Source: JBGTCD01 sp041749015 (GTDB lineage Bacteria > Bacteroidota > Bacteroidia > Cytophagales > Cyclobacteriaceae). Taken from it: a stretch of DNA of 64,000 nucleotides. Positions 26,756 through 35,670 of this stretch are shown here, piece by piece (within the stretch, counting starts at the first letter, position 1; the number at the start of each line of letters is the position of its first letter). The position numbers and the translations under genes were made by a program. The notes under the pieces are model-generated. The model was not told the origin of the DNA. It made no database searches and saw only the letters and a program-made list of their open reading frames with translations. The stretch lies in contig JBGTCD010000064.1 in NCBI GenBank assembly GCA_041749015.1, positions 62,001-126,000 of the forward strand, given 5' to 3'.

Positions 26756-27765
26756 TTTATAATTTTATTAAACTGGTATTCAAAAGAATCTATCATTCTT
26801 TCACTTGATAATTTTTCTCTATAAAAATCATATGCTAATTTTCCTTTATCTATTCTTCCCTTTCTATTTTCAAATGCATCTTTCAAGGCGTATTTAAGGT
26901 GACCATCATCATCATATAGGTATGAATTTTGGTCATTACAATATTCAAATTCGGGAGCATGTTCTTTTGTTTTATTTGTAATTACAGGTACTCCATATGC
27001 AAATGCATGAACAACACCAAGTCCAACATGATCAGGTGAAACATAGGCTATCGCCTTACCAAAAATTGTTTTTAAAGTTTCTTCATCAAAAACCCCTTCT
27101 TTAAAAATTATGTTGTCCACATTTTCAAATTCAATTCTTAGCTTTTCTTTTAAAGTACCATCACCAACAATCATTAATCTAAATCCCAATTCTTTACATT
27201 CCTTTAACACTTTGTTGAGCCCCTTTCTCTCTTGAACTCTTCCTACATATAAAAAATAATCTTTACCAAAGGTTAGTTCATGGTTTTCTATGTTCAATGT
27301 ATTAAATGCTACACTAATTTTAGCTGGATCTATCCCATTTTCAACCAGGTTTTCCTTTCCTTTCTCTGTGTAAACTACATAGCCTGAACTTATTGAGATG
27401 ATAAGTCTTCTAAAAAGTTTAAGAATTTTCAGGTTCGATTTACCTAAACCTTGACCCCATAACACCCATTTCTTCCATGGAAATAATAGAATCCAAAACC
27501 AAGTATGGGGTTTATATATATTAAATGTTGAAATTATAATGTCTGATTTTAGGATTTGAAAAGGGTTGAAAAAAACAAGTGATAATTCACCTTTCAATTT
27601 AATGTTTTTACCCTTTTTGTTTTCAAAATTGAAACTTGGTTGAAATCTCTCTCCACTATGAATTATAAAAAAATTGTGAAAATACTTTTTAAAAAAATCA
27701 AATAGAAAAGTCCTGTAATGCGGTATTCCATATTCCAAAATTAAGAGACAAGATTTTTTATTCAT
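26752..27765 (-). CDS. GT4-family glycosyltransferase
   Basis: A 337-residue glycosyltransferase whose C-terminal half has the GT-B nucleotide-sugar pattern: FLYVGRVQERKGLNKVL, LMIVGDGTLKEKL, and DHVGLGVVHAFAYGVPVITN with the family acidic/GVP region. The N-terminal acceptor half begins LLILEYGIPHYRTFLFDFF. It is strongly AT-rich compared with the flanking housekeeping genes. It follows the collapsed glycosyltransferase remnant and is coupled by a 4-nt overlap to the fused oxidoreductase gene. Confidence 0.82.
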   Translation of the reverse strand: MNKKSCLLILEYGIPHYRTFLFDFFKKYFHNFFIIHSGERFQPSFNFENKKGKNIKLKGELSLVFFNPFQILKSDIIISTFNIYKPHTWFWILLFPWKKWVLWGQGLGKSNLKILKLFRRLIISISSGYVVYTEKGKENLVENGIDPAKISVAFNTLNIENHELTFGKDYFLYVGRVQERKGLNKVLKECKELGFRLMIVGDGTLKEKLRIEFENVDNIIFKEGVFDEETLKTIFGKAIAYVSPDHVGLGVVHAFAYGVPVITNKTKEHAPEFEYCNDQNSYLYDDDGHLKYALKDAFENRKGRIDKGKLAYDFYREKLSSERMIDSFEYQFNKIIK

Positions 27766-27777
27766 TTTACTTGTTTT

Positions 27778-28010
27778 CTACAAAGGGTCATTTAAAAACT
27801 GTCTATTTTTTCGACCAAAAATCTCATTTATGGCATTCAAGCTCATTAGTTCTTTGTATGTACGTATATCCTTCCTTTATAGGTATTTCGGTGTCCATAT
27901 CTAATTCCCTCGAAACTAATGATAGTTAATTCAGCATGTTTTAAGAGAGCTAGAGCATGCCTGAAATTTGGGACATTATGTATCCAGAGAACTCTTTTCC
28001 TATCTTCCAT
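27778..28010 (-). pseudogene. Remnant of a glycosyltransferase-like gene
   Basis: The 233 bases between two polysaccharide genes look like a collapsed gene. An ATG at 28010 overlaps the stop of the upstream Wzy-type gene by 11 nt and opens a 54-codon frame to 27846. It starts MEDRKRVLWIHNVPNFRHAL, like a glycosyltransferase N terminus. A second, differently phased frame (27846-27778) reads MSLNAINEIFGRKNRQFLND and then stops, like a protein C terminus. The two are out of phase by two bases. A gene that lost its middle is the simplest reading. A genuine 54-residue coupled peptide is the alternative. Confidence 0.45.
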
Positions 28011-29220
28011 GAGTATTATCTGAGCTATGAGCGGGCTTGGTTTCTTTCCAAACCAAAGAAATTGAAATTAAAACGAAGAACAGCCTGTTTCCATTTAAAT
28101 CAAAACTAAAAAGTGCATTCACACTCAAAAAAATTAAAACTAAAAACAAAAGCATGGTTACCCTTTTGAACCATTTTATCTTATTGAATGATCGTAAAAT
28201 AGCCATAAAAACGATTAGCAAAAAGAAAACCCCTGGTAACCATCCTCCCTCAATAAAAACTTCTAAAAAAATATTATGAGGATAATTGATAATTTCTCCA
28301 TAGTCATAAACTTGTATATGTTCTGAAAAATTACCTAAACCCACGCCAAAAGGGTTAGATAAAATTTGTTCGAAAGTTTCGGTATAGGACTCAACTCTGG
28401 TGTTAGTCGATGGGTCCGTAAATTGTACATTTAAAACTCTTAATAGTTTGATTGTTGTAAGCTGGGGAAAATATGGAAAAAGCAGGGTAATCAAAATAAT
28501 AACTGGGCCTAAAACAAAGAATGCTGTTTTCCAAAATCGCTTTGATTTATATTGACCTAAGAAAAATAAAAGCATCAAACAAAAGAATACCGCAAAAATA
28601 GGCCCTTTAGAGGCGGCTCCAATAAGGCTTATAAAAAAAATAGCAAGAAGTAAAAAATATTTGGTTAGGTTCTTTCCAGTTGATACAATTAAAAAAGATA
28701 AATAAAGAATTCCTATCCCTGATGTTCTGCCTATTCCTATTGTATCTGCACTAAAGCTTGCGGGCCTTTGGGTACTGTCCAGAATAAAGAATATATTAAT
28801 AATTGCGTTTAGGGCTATGATAAATGATATCCAAAAATAAATATTCAGAAATTTCAGAAAATCCAACTCATTCCTAATAAATAAAACAGGTGCAATAGCC
28901 GCCCAAAAAGTAAGGATGTAAAATTTAAGGATCTTTTCCCCAGAATATCCGCTAAGATCAAAAAAAACAATTGTGGGAATTAGGATCAAAGAAAACAATA
29001 TTATCCATAGGTAAAATGAGAAGTTGATTGTTGGATTACTGAGCAACCACTTTTTTAGAATTAAAAAAAAGGAAATAATAAAGCATAATAAAGTATAATC
29101 TATTGGGAGCCATGAAAACAAGTAATGCTCCTTGAAATACCCAGCAGTGAGAAAAAGGACAAACCAAAATTCTGGCCATCCAAAAAGGGTTAATAATTTT
29201 GTGTTGTTGCCTTCATTCAT
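28000..29220 (-). CDS. O-antigen polymerase/ligase-like membrane protein (Wzy_C family), copy 1
   Basis: A polytopic membrane protein of 406 residues with about ten or more hydrophobic segments. It has the large periplasmic loop typical of Wzy/WaaL proteins, including NPFGVGLGNFSEHI and NYPHNIFLEVFIEGGWLPG, where the H-N near a final Gly-rich turn is the family signature. It polymerises or ligates lipid-linked repeat units. ATG 29220 overlaps the preceding stop by 8 nt. The longer frame from 29265 would overlap that gene much more. The adjacent paralogue-like gene suggests that one is polymerase and the other ligase, but sequence alone does not say which. Confidence 0.8.
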   Translation of the reverse strand: MNEGNNTKLLTLFGWPEFWFVLFLTAGYFKEHYLFSWLPIDYTLLCFIISFFLILKKWLLSNPTINFSFYLWIILFSLILIPTIVFFDLSGYSGEKILKFYILTFWAAIAPVLFIRNELDFLKFLNIYFWISFIIALNAIINIFFILDSTQRPASFSADTIGIGRTSGIGILYLSFLIVSTGKNLTKYFLLLAIFFISLIGAASKGPIFAVFFCLMLLFFLGQYKSKRFWKTAFFVLGPVIILITLLFPYFPQLTTIKLLRVLNVQFTDPSTNTRVESYTETFEQILSNPFGVGLGNFSEHIQVYDYGEIINYPHNIFLEVFIEGGWLPGVFFLLIVFMAILRSFNKIKWFKRVTMLLFLVLIFLSVNALFSFDLNGNRLFFVLISISLVWKETKPAHSSDNTHGR

Positions 29221-30466
29221 TTTTCTGGAGAAAAAATATTGAATTAAAATATCCAAAAAAAACAACCCCCTTATGCATCGATAAAATATTATGCGGCACC
29301 ATAGCTATAATGATAAAGAGAAGAAAAATCCCATAAATTAATTTTTTTTTCTCCACTGCATTTCGAATGGATATAAAGAAAATTAATATTATTAGTGAAA
29401 TCCCAGCCAGGCCATGCATCGTCAGCCTGTTCATATATTCATTATGAATGTGATATTGATTGGCAATTAAATATTCATCTCCCTTAGCAGTATAGCATTT
29501 GACTAGCTCATTTTGAGCATCTCCAGTTCCATGACCAATAATCCACTCTTTAAAGCCTATTGTTTCCATACCACATTTCAGTAGATTAAATCTGCTTGAG
29601 AAGGACCCGGTGGAATTTTCTCCCTTCAACATTTGGGCTATTTGGCTTTTTGGCTTTTCAATAAATCTAAGTTTTAGATTTGGAAAAACTGAAAAAATAG
29701 TTAAAAAAACAGCCAAGGTAATAATGCCAATTACACTTGTTAACAAGGAAAACTTTTTATTCTTGATCACCAATACCGATATGACTAAAATCACCACAAA
29801 TGCACTGATAATTTGAGTCCTTGAATTGAGAAGGAAAAGGAAAATCAACAGATAAATGAATGCTAAGGAGCCTCCCAAAATTAAAATTTTACTCCTTGGA
29901 TTTGAAAACAAATAATATCCAATAGTTGCCAGGCTCAAACAAATATACAGTGCCAAATAGCTTGGAAAAATATTTATATAACCAGACAGATAAGAATAGG
30001 TAAACTTATAATAATTCCATAAATCAGAAATCGGTCTTTGATCCGCAATTATCTTTTGAAAAACATGATAATGGCACAAAACGCAGGCCCCTGTGATTAT
30101 GAAAGCCCAAAAAAATAAAATGGTTTTGATGAATTTTGGAGTCAAATACTTCCTGGATGAAAATATCACAAAAGGCAAAACCATTAGCATGGCATTCCTT
30201 TCTACATATCCAAAGCCATATTTCAAATCTTCGGTGTAGAGCATGCCAAGACAAACCAAAATAAATGGACTCGAAAACAACCAGAAATATTTATTGCGAA
30301 ATGTGGCTTTTATCTCATCAAAAATTCCGGGTAGAAAAAACATCGAAATCCCAAGCAGGATAATGATCCGGTTATTAAGCGTAGTAGAAAATGGTAAGGT
30401 GGCCAACACCGCAAAATGTAGCGCTTTATAGATATGCAGGGGAATATCAGATTTAGTCAATGTCAT
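29213..30466 (-). CDS. O-antigen polymerase/ligase-like membrane protein (Wzy_C family), copy 2
   Basis: A 417-residue polytopic protein with the Wzy_C/WaaL layout. The long extracytoplasmic loop contains EWIIGHGTGDAQNELV and ANQYHIHNEYMNRLTMHGLAG, with the conserved His-x-His-Asn-Glu type motif near the last membrane segments. ATG 30466 overlaps the flippase stop by 14 nt; the frame open to 30535 is rejected as too deep an overlap. It is translationally coupled to copy 1 downstream. It may be the surface-polysaccharide ligase or the polymerase. Confidence 0.8.
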   Translation of the reverse strand: MTLTKSDIPLHIYKALHFAVLATLPFSTTLNNRIIILLGISMFFLPGIFDEIKATFRNKYFWLFSSPFILVCLGMLYTEDLKYGFGYVERNAMLMVLPFVIFSSRKYLTPKFIKTILFFWAFIITGACVLCHYHVFQKIIADQRPISDLWNYYKFTYSYLSGYINIFPSYLALYICLSLATIGYYLFSNPRSKILILGGSLAFIYLLIFLFLLNSRTQIISAFVVILVISVLVIKNKKFSLLTSVIGIITLAVFLTIFSVFPNLKLRFIEKPKSQIAQMLKGENSTGSFSSRFNLLKCGMETIGFKEWIIGHGTGDAQNELVKCYTAKGDEYLIANQYHIHNEYMNRLTMHGLAGISLIILIFFISIRNAVEKKKLIYGIFLLFIIIAMVPHNILSMHKGVVFFGYFNSIFFLQKNE

Positions 30467-31748
30467 TTTCACGGGTTGCTGCATTGGTAAGATTTCGGTC
30501 GTATGCTCTGGCCTGAAACCATACGATCCCACCAATTAAGAGGTAAATTACGGATTCTGCCAGAACAAGGCCTTTTAAAAAGGTCATAAAATCGGTCTCA
30601 ACAAAATAAAATGAAACCAATATCAGAAAGTGAACGCCTTGCCACAATGCTGCTATTTTGAGCTTCTTTAATACAGTCAACAAAACTACCCCTGGAACAA
30701 AAATAAACTTTACAACTATGGAAAATATCATGATCAGCCCAAAAGCTACCGATGGCTCCCAATCGGCACCATAAATCCACAAAAATACTGGTTCAAATGC
30801 GAAGAAAACAACTCCTAAAGCCAGGACACCAATGACCCCATTGGCGATCATGACATTGTTAATCCTGGGGGTTAGGTTTTTACCCTGATTGACCTTATCA
30901 GCAAGGTCCTGAAAAAGAACCTTGGAGACAGCCATAGATGCAAGAAATAATGGTATGGAAAGCACCTGACGGACCAAGGAATAATAGCCCGTAGTAGCGT
31001 CATCATAATGGAAATTGATGATAATAATGGGCAGCCAAAGGCTTATGGAGTTGATCAAAACCGGGCCCGCTTGCTGAAAGGGAAAAATGGCAAACTCCCG
31101 CATGGTCTCTTTCATCTCCTTCCAGGAAGGGAGATCCTTCCATATCCCATGCCTGATGGACTGGCTTATTGATACAAGACTAACTACAATATTGCCACCC
31201 ACATACCCCCAAATCATTCCGGTAGACATACCCGCCAGACCCAAACCAATACTACCCAGTGCTACACCTGAACTTTGAATGATCTTAAGCCAGGAAGACT
31301 TCCCAAACTTTTTGATCCGTACCAGCCAAAAGTCCCAGGCATGGTACATGCCCCACACCAATGAAAAAACCGGCACCAAAATAAGAAGGCGGTTCTCATT
31401 TAGATTATGCCCTGAAAATAACCAACCGGTATTTTGATTTAAAATAGCGAGAAGGATCAACAATGAAGCCAGACTTGCCGTCACTAATATGGAAACAATT
31501 AGTAACTTTTTAGCTTTATCGGCGTGAGCAGGCAATGGAATGGCATTATCATATCTCAGGGCAATGACTGGAGAAATAATAGAGGTAAATGACATGAAGA
31601 CACCAAATACTCCGAAATCCTCACTGGTGAAAATTCTTGCCAGGGCTATGGAGGCTAAAAAAGTAATCCCCTGCGCCATAACATTACCGGAAAATACTAC
31701 GGTAACATTTTTTAAAAAATCATCCTTGTTGAAAAAGGTGAGCCTCAA
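30453..31748 (-). CDS. Wzx-type polysaccharide flippase
   Basis: A 431-residue membrane protein of the polysaccharide transporter (MATE/PST) superfamily with about twelve hydrophobic segments. The N terminus GNVMAQGITFLASIALARIF followed by EDFGVFGVFMS is typical of Wzx/RfbX flippases, which move undecaprenyl-linked repeat units across the inner membrane. It is placed directly before the two Wzy/WaaL-type genes and 9 nt after the dehydrogenase gene, a standard Wzx/Wzy arrangement. Confidence 0.85.
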   Translation of the reverse strand: MRLTFFNKDDFLKNVTVVFSGNVMAQGITFLASIALARIFTSEDFGVFGVFMSFTSIISPVIALRYDNAIPLPAHADKAKKLLIVSILVTASLASLLILLAILNQNTGWLFSGHNLNENRLLILVPVFSLVWGMYHAWDFWLVRIKKFGKSSWLKIIQSSGVALGSIGLGLAGMSTGMIWGYVGGNIVVSLVSISQSIRHGIWKDLPSWKEMKETMREFAIFPFQQAGPVLINSISLWLPIIIINFHYDDATTGYYSLVRQVLSIPLFLASMAVSKVLFQDLADKVNQGKNLTPRINNVMIANGVIGVLALGVVFFAFEPVFLWIYGADWEPSVAFGLIMIFSIVVKFIFVPGVVLLTVLKKLKIAALWQGVHFLILVSFYFVETDFMTFLKGLVLAESVIYLLIGGIVWFQARAYDRNLTNAATRENDID

Positions 31749-31757
31749 TACTGAAAA

Positions 31758-32699
31758 TTAGATGAAATCATTAAATGGGTGGGCATGAGCCACTTTGCCA
31801 AGGGGAAGTGCGTGCCGGATATCATGTACGGTTTGAATGCTGGGCCTTGCAGCCTCTAAGCCATAACCCTCACCACCAAGGATCTGCTGGTAGCTGAGGG
31901 TATGCAAATCCGTAAATCCTCCGCTAAATTCGATTTCTTCACCTGCTACCTCAATAGACCGGTAAGTGCGCTGACCTTGTTCCCTTATCTTTTGAGGTAG
32001 GTGCTCCTCATTTATACTGAGGAACCACCGTACCCTGGCTCTTTCGAGCTCCAGGTAACCAGACATGGCATCTGGTCTGGCAACATGTACCTGATTCTCT
32101 TTCACGCCGCCAAAAACCCAGATCAGCATGTCAAAGAAATGCACTCCGATATTCGTAGCGATGCCTCCTGACTTGGACTGGTCACCTTTCCAACTGATGT
32201 AGTACCAATTGCCCCTGCTGGTGATGTAGGTGAGGTCCACATCATAGATTTTGTCTTTTGGGCCATTATCTACCTTTTCTTTCAATGCAATAATGGCCGG
32301 GTGCAGCCTGAGTTGAAGGATATTAAAAACCTTCTTTCCCGTCTCCGCTTCGATTTCTTTGAGGGCATCAATATTCCACGGATTCAAAACAATCGGCTTT
32401 TCACAAATAGCATCAGCCTGATGCCTTAGTGAAAAGCGGATATGCGCATCATGAAGGTAATTTGGGGTACAAATGCTGACAAAATCAGTTTGAGTGCCCT
32501 GCCGCTTAAGCTTGTCCAAATGCCGGTCAAATCGCTCAAATTCCACAAAAAAATCCGCATCGGGGAAGTAGCGGTCCATTATGCCCACGCTGTCAAATTT
32601 ATCCAGCACGGCAAGAAGCCGGTTATTTGTTTCTTTGATGGCATTCAAATGTCTGGGGGCTATATAGCCGGCCGCTCCAATCAGGGCAAAATTTTTCAT
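31758..32699 (-). CDS. Gfo/Idh/MocA oxidoreductase, WbpB/WlbA-like
   Basis: A 313-residue NAD-dependent sugar dehydrogenase. The Rossmann start is FALIGAAGYIAPRHLNAIKE, with CEKPIVLNPWNID and the catalytic-region GGIATNIGVHFFDMLIWVFG. These match WlbA/WbpB enzymes, which oxidise C3 of UDP-GlcNAc uronic acid. The neighbours are an acyltransferase, an aminotransferase and a UDP-sugar 6-dehydrogenase in the order expected for WbpD/E/A. That supports the role in making UDP-GlcNAc(3NAc)A. It overlaps the acetyltransferase stop by 4 nt. Confidence 0.87.
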   Translation of the reverse strand: MKNFALIGAAGYIAPRHLNAIKETNNRLLAVLDKFDSVGIMDRYFPDADFFVEFERFDRHLDKLKRQGTQTDFVSICTPNYLHDAHIRFSLRHQADAICEKPIVLNPWNIDALKEIEAETGKKVFNILQLRLHPAIIALKEKVDNGPKDKIYDVDLTYITSRGNWYYISWKGDQSKSGGIATNIGVHFFDMLIWVFGGVKENQVHVARPDAMSGYLELERARVRWFLSINEEHLPQKIREQGQRTYRSIEVAGEEIEFSGGFTDLHTLSYQQILGGEGYGLEAARPSIQTVHDIRHALPLGKVAHAHPFNDFI

Positions 32700-33274
32700 A
32701 TCTTTTTTACCTTACCATCTTTTAGCACATACTGTTCCTTGCTTTCCGGGCAAGTCGCCTCCCCATGTTCATCAAATTCCAGCTTATGCCCATACTCACT
32801 CATCCAGCCCACCTGTCGTGCAGGATTTCCCACTACCAATGCATAAGGGGGCACCTCCCTGGTCACCACTGCCCCCGCTCCAACGAAGGCAAATGTACCT
32901 ATATTATGGCCGCAAACTATGGTGGCGTTGGCTCCAATAGAAGCCCCATGGCCTACACGGGTCACCGCGTACTCCCCTCTGCGGACCACCGCACTGCGTG
33001 GGTTCACCACATTGGTGAATACCATTGAAGGGCCCAGAAAAACATCATCCTCGCAAATCACTCCGGTATAGATGGATACATTATTCTGAACTTTCACGTT
33101 TTTGCCCAGAATCACGTCTGGTGAAACCACTACATTCTGCCCAATATTGCAATTTTCGCCTATTTCACAATTAGGCATGATATGCGAGAAATGCCAGATT
33201 TTAGTCCCTTTACCAATTCTCGCTCCAGAGTCGATGACAGCTGTTTCGTGGCTGAAGAAATCCTTGTCTTTCAT
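32696..33274 (-). CDS. Hexapeptide-repeat N-acetyltransferase, WbpD/WlbB-like
   Basis: A 192-residue left-handed beta-helix acyltransferase. Hexapeptide repeats run from about residue 10 to 140 (for example IGKGTKIWHFSHIMPNCEIG and IGANATIVCGHNIGTFAFVG), followed by VVTREVPPYALVVGNPARQVG. WbpD/WlbB enzymes N-acetylate the 3-amino group of UDP-GlcNAc(3NH2)A using acetyl-CoA. Position between the WbpB-like and WbpE-like genes supports this over a generic acyltransferase. The C-terminal cysteine-containing tail (EATCPESKEQY) is often seen in this subfamily. Confidence 0.87.
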   Translation of the reverse strand: MKDKDFFSHETAVIDSGARIGKGTKIWHFSHIMPNCEIGENCNIGQNVVVSPDVILGKNVKVQNNVSIYTGVICEDDVFLGPSMVFTNVVNPRSAVVRRGEYAVTRVGHGASIGANATIVCGHNIGTFAFVGAGAVVTREVPPYALVVGNPARQVGWMSEYGHKLEFDEHGEATCPESKEQYVLKDGKVKKI

Positions 33275-33282
33275 AGGTGCTT

Positions 33283-34407
33283 TTATTTAAAAAAGTTAAC
33301 TACCTGATCGGCAATATACTCCATTTCTTTGGGTTTCATTTCTGTGTGAATGGGCAGTGACAATACATGATCACAAAGAAATTCTGAATTGGGCAGGGGA
33401 TTTTTTGGATCAAACCACTCGGCATAGGCCTTTTGCTTGTGCAGTGGAAGTGGATAATAGATCATGCTGGGAATCCCTTTTACCTGCAGATGCGCTTTTA
33501 AGGCATCCCTTTTATCCGATTTGATGGTGATCGTATATTGGTGAAAAGAATGGGTAGAATATTCTTTTCTTGCCGGTATTTGTATTTCCGAAATGTCGGA
33601 AAAAGCCTCATCGTATAATGCCGCTACCTGATTTCGGTTAGCTAAATAGCGGTCAAAATATTTTAGCTTAACATCCAGGATCGCTGCCTGAAGGGTGTCC
33701 AGCCGGGAATTGACCCCAACCACATCATGATGATATTTTACACGCTGCCCATGGTTGGCAATGATGTGGGCCTTTTCAGCAAGTGCTGCATCTCTTGTAA
33801 TCAGGGCGCCACCATCACCATAACATCCCAGGTTTTTGGAGGGGAAAAAAGAGGTGGTCCCGATATCTCCAACCGCTCCTGCAAACAAGGTGTCAGTACC
33901 CATAATATACCTGGTCCCCAATGCCTGAGCCGCATCTTCTATAACGGCTATTTTATGTTCTTGAGCAAGTGACATGATGGGCTGCATATCAGCACATTGG
34001 CCAAAGAGATGTACCGGCACCACCGCCACGGTACTTTTTGTGATGAGTTTTTGGACCTGGTCGGCAGACAAATTAAACGTGTCAGGGTCCACGTCAGCAA
34101 ATACTGGCTTGTAGCCCAGCAGGGCGATCACCTCGGCAGTAGCTACATAGGTAAAAGAAGGTACAATAATCTCTCCGCCTTTGGGCAGATCCAGAGCCAT
34201 CATGGCTATCTGAAGGGCATCTGTGCCGTTGGCGCAAGGCGTGACATGGGCCCCCTGGAGGTAGGCACTGAGATTATTAGCGAAGGATTTTACCTGGGGC
34301 CCGTTGATAAAAGCCGTTTTTAATAAAACCTCCTGGATAGCAGCATCAATTTCTTCCTTTATCAGAAGATACTGCCTTTCCAAATCTACCATACTAATCT
34401 CCGACAT
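33283..34407 (-). CDS. Sugar aminotransferase, WbpE/WlbC-like
   Basis: A 374-residue DegT/DnrJ/EryC1/StrS aminotransferase with PLP Asp158 in VIEDAAQALG and Lys191 in TSFFPSKNLGCYGDGG. The N terminus MVDLERQYLLIKEEIDAAI is typical of WbpE/WlbC. It transfers an amino group, normally from glutamate, to C3 of the UDP-3-keto-GlcNAc uronic acid made by the WbpB-like enzyme. It lies 3 nt after the 6-dehydrogenase gene and 8 nt before the acetyltransferase gene. It is clearly distinct from the other aminotransferase of the locus at 17.4-18.5 kb. Confidence 0.9.
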   Translation of the reverse strand: MSEISMVDLERQYLLIKEEIDAAIQEVLLKTAFINGPQVKSFANNLSAYLQGAHVTPCANGTDALQIAMMALDLPKGGEIIVPSFTYVATAEVIALLGYKPVFADVDPDTFNLSADQVQKLITKSTVAVVPVHLFGQCADMQPIMSLAQEHKIAVIEDAAQALGTRYIMGTDTLFAGAVGDIGTTSFFPSKNLGCYGDGGALITRDAALAEKAHIIANHGQRVKYHHDVVGVNSRLDTLQAAILDVKLKYFDRYLANRNQVAALYDEAFSDISEIQIPARKEYSTHSFHQYTITIKSDKRDALKAHLQVKGIPSMIYYPLPLHKQKAYAEWFDPKNPLPNSEFLCDHVLSLPIHTEMKPKEMEYIADQVVNFFK

Positions 34408-34410
34408 GGA

Positions 34411-35661
34411 TCAAAGTCTACCGGTTACTAATGCTTTATCAAAATACCCTTTTACATCATAGGTGATGGTTTTTGGGGTTTTTAGCTTTTTGAAGTCGAT
34501 ATTATCAAAGGCCTTATGGCTTACTGCAAGCACGATGGCATTATAGGGGCCTTCTGGCTGAGCAATCAAATTAATGCCATACTCTGCCTTCACTTCTTCA
34601 GTATCTGCCAATGGATCATAGGTGTCTACCTTGGCACCAAAGCTCTCTAACTCCCTTATCACATCGATCACTCTGCTGTTTCGGATATCTGGACAGTCTT
34701 CTTTGAAGGTAATCCCCAATACCAGTATCCTGCTGTTTTTGATGGGATTGTCATGCATGCTCATGAGCTTGATCACTTTGTTGGCTACAAAGACCCCCAT
34801 ATTGTCATTGATCCTTCTCCCCGAAAGAATGACCTCAGGATGGTACCCCAAACTCTCGGCTTTGTAAGTCAGGTAATAGGGATCCACACCAATACAATGG
34901 CCGCCAACCAATCCTGGCCTGAAAGGCAGAAAATTCCACTTGGTACCTGCGGCTTCTAATACCTCCTGAGTATCAATGCCCATTTTATCAAAAATGAGAG
35001 CAAGCTCATTTACAAAAGCAATATTCACATCCCTTTGAGAGTTTTCAATCACCTTTGCAGCCTCCGCCACCCGGATAGAGGAGGCCCGATGGGTACCTGC
35101 CTCTATAATGCTGGCATATAGCGCGTCCACCTTTTCGGCAATTTCTGGCGTGCTCCCGCTGGTCACCTTTTTGATGGTGGTAAGTCGGTGCACCTTATCT
35201 CCAGGATTGATCCGCTCAGGGCTATACCCACAGAAAAAATCTTTATTGTATTTGAGGCCACTATGGTGCTCAAGGATCGGAACGCAAACTTCTTCTGTAC
35301 ACCCTGGAAAAACGGTAGACTCATAAATGACGATGGCCCCTTTTCGCATGACTTTACCGACGGTAGCACTTGATTTTTCCAGGGGTGTCAGGTCCGGTTT
35401 TTTGTATATATCAATGGGGGTGGGAACGGTAATAATAAATATATCCATCTCCTGAAGGCGCTCAGGATTATCAGTAAATTCAAGATTTGAGGCCGCTTTA
35501 AGGGACTCCGTCTCAACTTCGAGGGTTCTATCCACCCCATTTATCAGTTCAGAGATTCTTTTGGCGTTAATGTCAAACCCTACCACATCATATTTTTGAC
35601 TTAGCGCTACAGCCAATGGCAGGCCTACATAACCTAATCCTATTACACCTATTTTTTCCAT
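34411..35661 (-). CDS. UDP-sugar 6-dehydrogenase, WbpA/WbpO/TviB-like
   Basis: A 416-residue nucleotide-sugar dehydrogenase. It has the N-terminal Rossmann motif IGVIGLGYVGLPLAVAL, catalytic Cys256 in GHCIGVDPYYLTYKAE, the SPERINPGDK segment, and the C-terminal UDP-binding domain with GITFKEDCPDIRNSRV. This subfamily oxidises C6 of UDP-GlcNAc or UDP-GalNAc rather than UDP-glucose. It would supply the uronic acid for the WbpB/E/D-like enzymes downstream. It follows the UDP-glucuronate 4-epimerase by 9 nt. Confidence 0.9.
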   Translation of the reverse strand: MEKIGVIGLGYVGLPLAVALSQKYDVVGFDINAKRISELINGVDRTLEVETESLKAASNLEFTDNPERLQEMDIFIITVPTPIDIYKKPDLTPLEKSSATVGKVMRKGAIVIYESTVFPGCTEEVCVPILEHHSGLKYNKDFFCGYSPERINPGDKVHRLTTIKKVTSGSTPEIAEKVDALYASIIEAGTHRASSIRVAEAAKVIENSQRDVNIAFVNELALIFDKMGIDTQEVLEAAGTKWNFLPFRPGLVGGHCIGVDPYYLTYKAESLGYHPEVILSGRRINDNMGVFVANKVIKLMSMHDNPIKNSRILVLGITFKEDCPDIRNSRVIDVIRELESFGAKVDTYDPLADTEEVKAEYGINLIAQPEGPYNAIVLAVSHKAFDNIDFKKLKTPKTITYDVKGYFDKALVTGRL

Positions 35662-35670
35662 AGTTTTATT

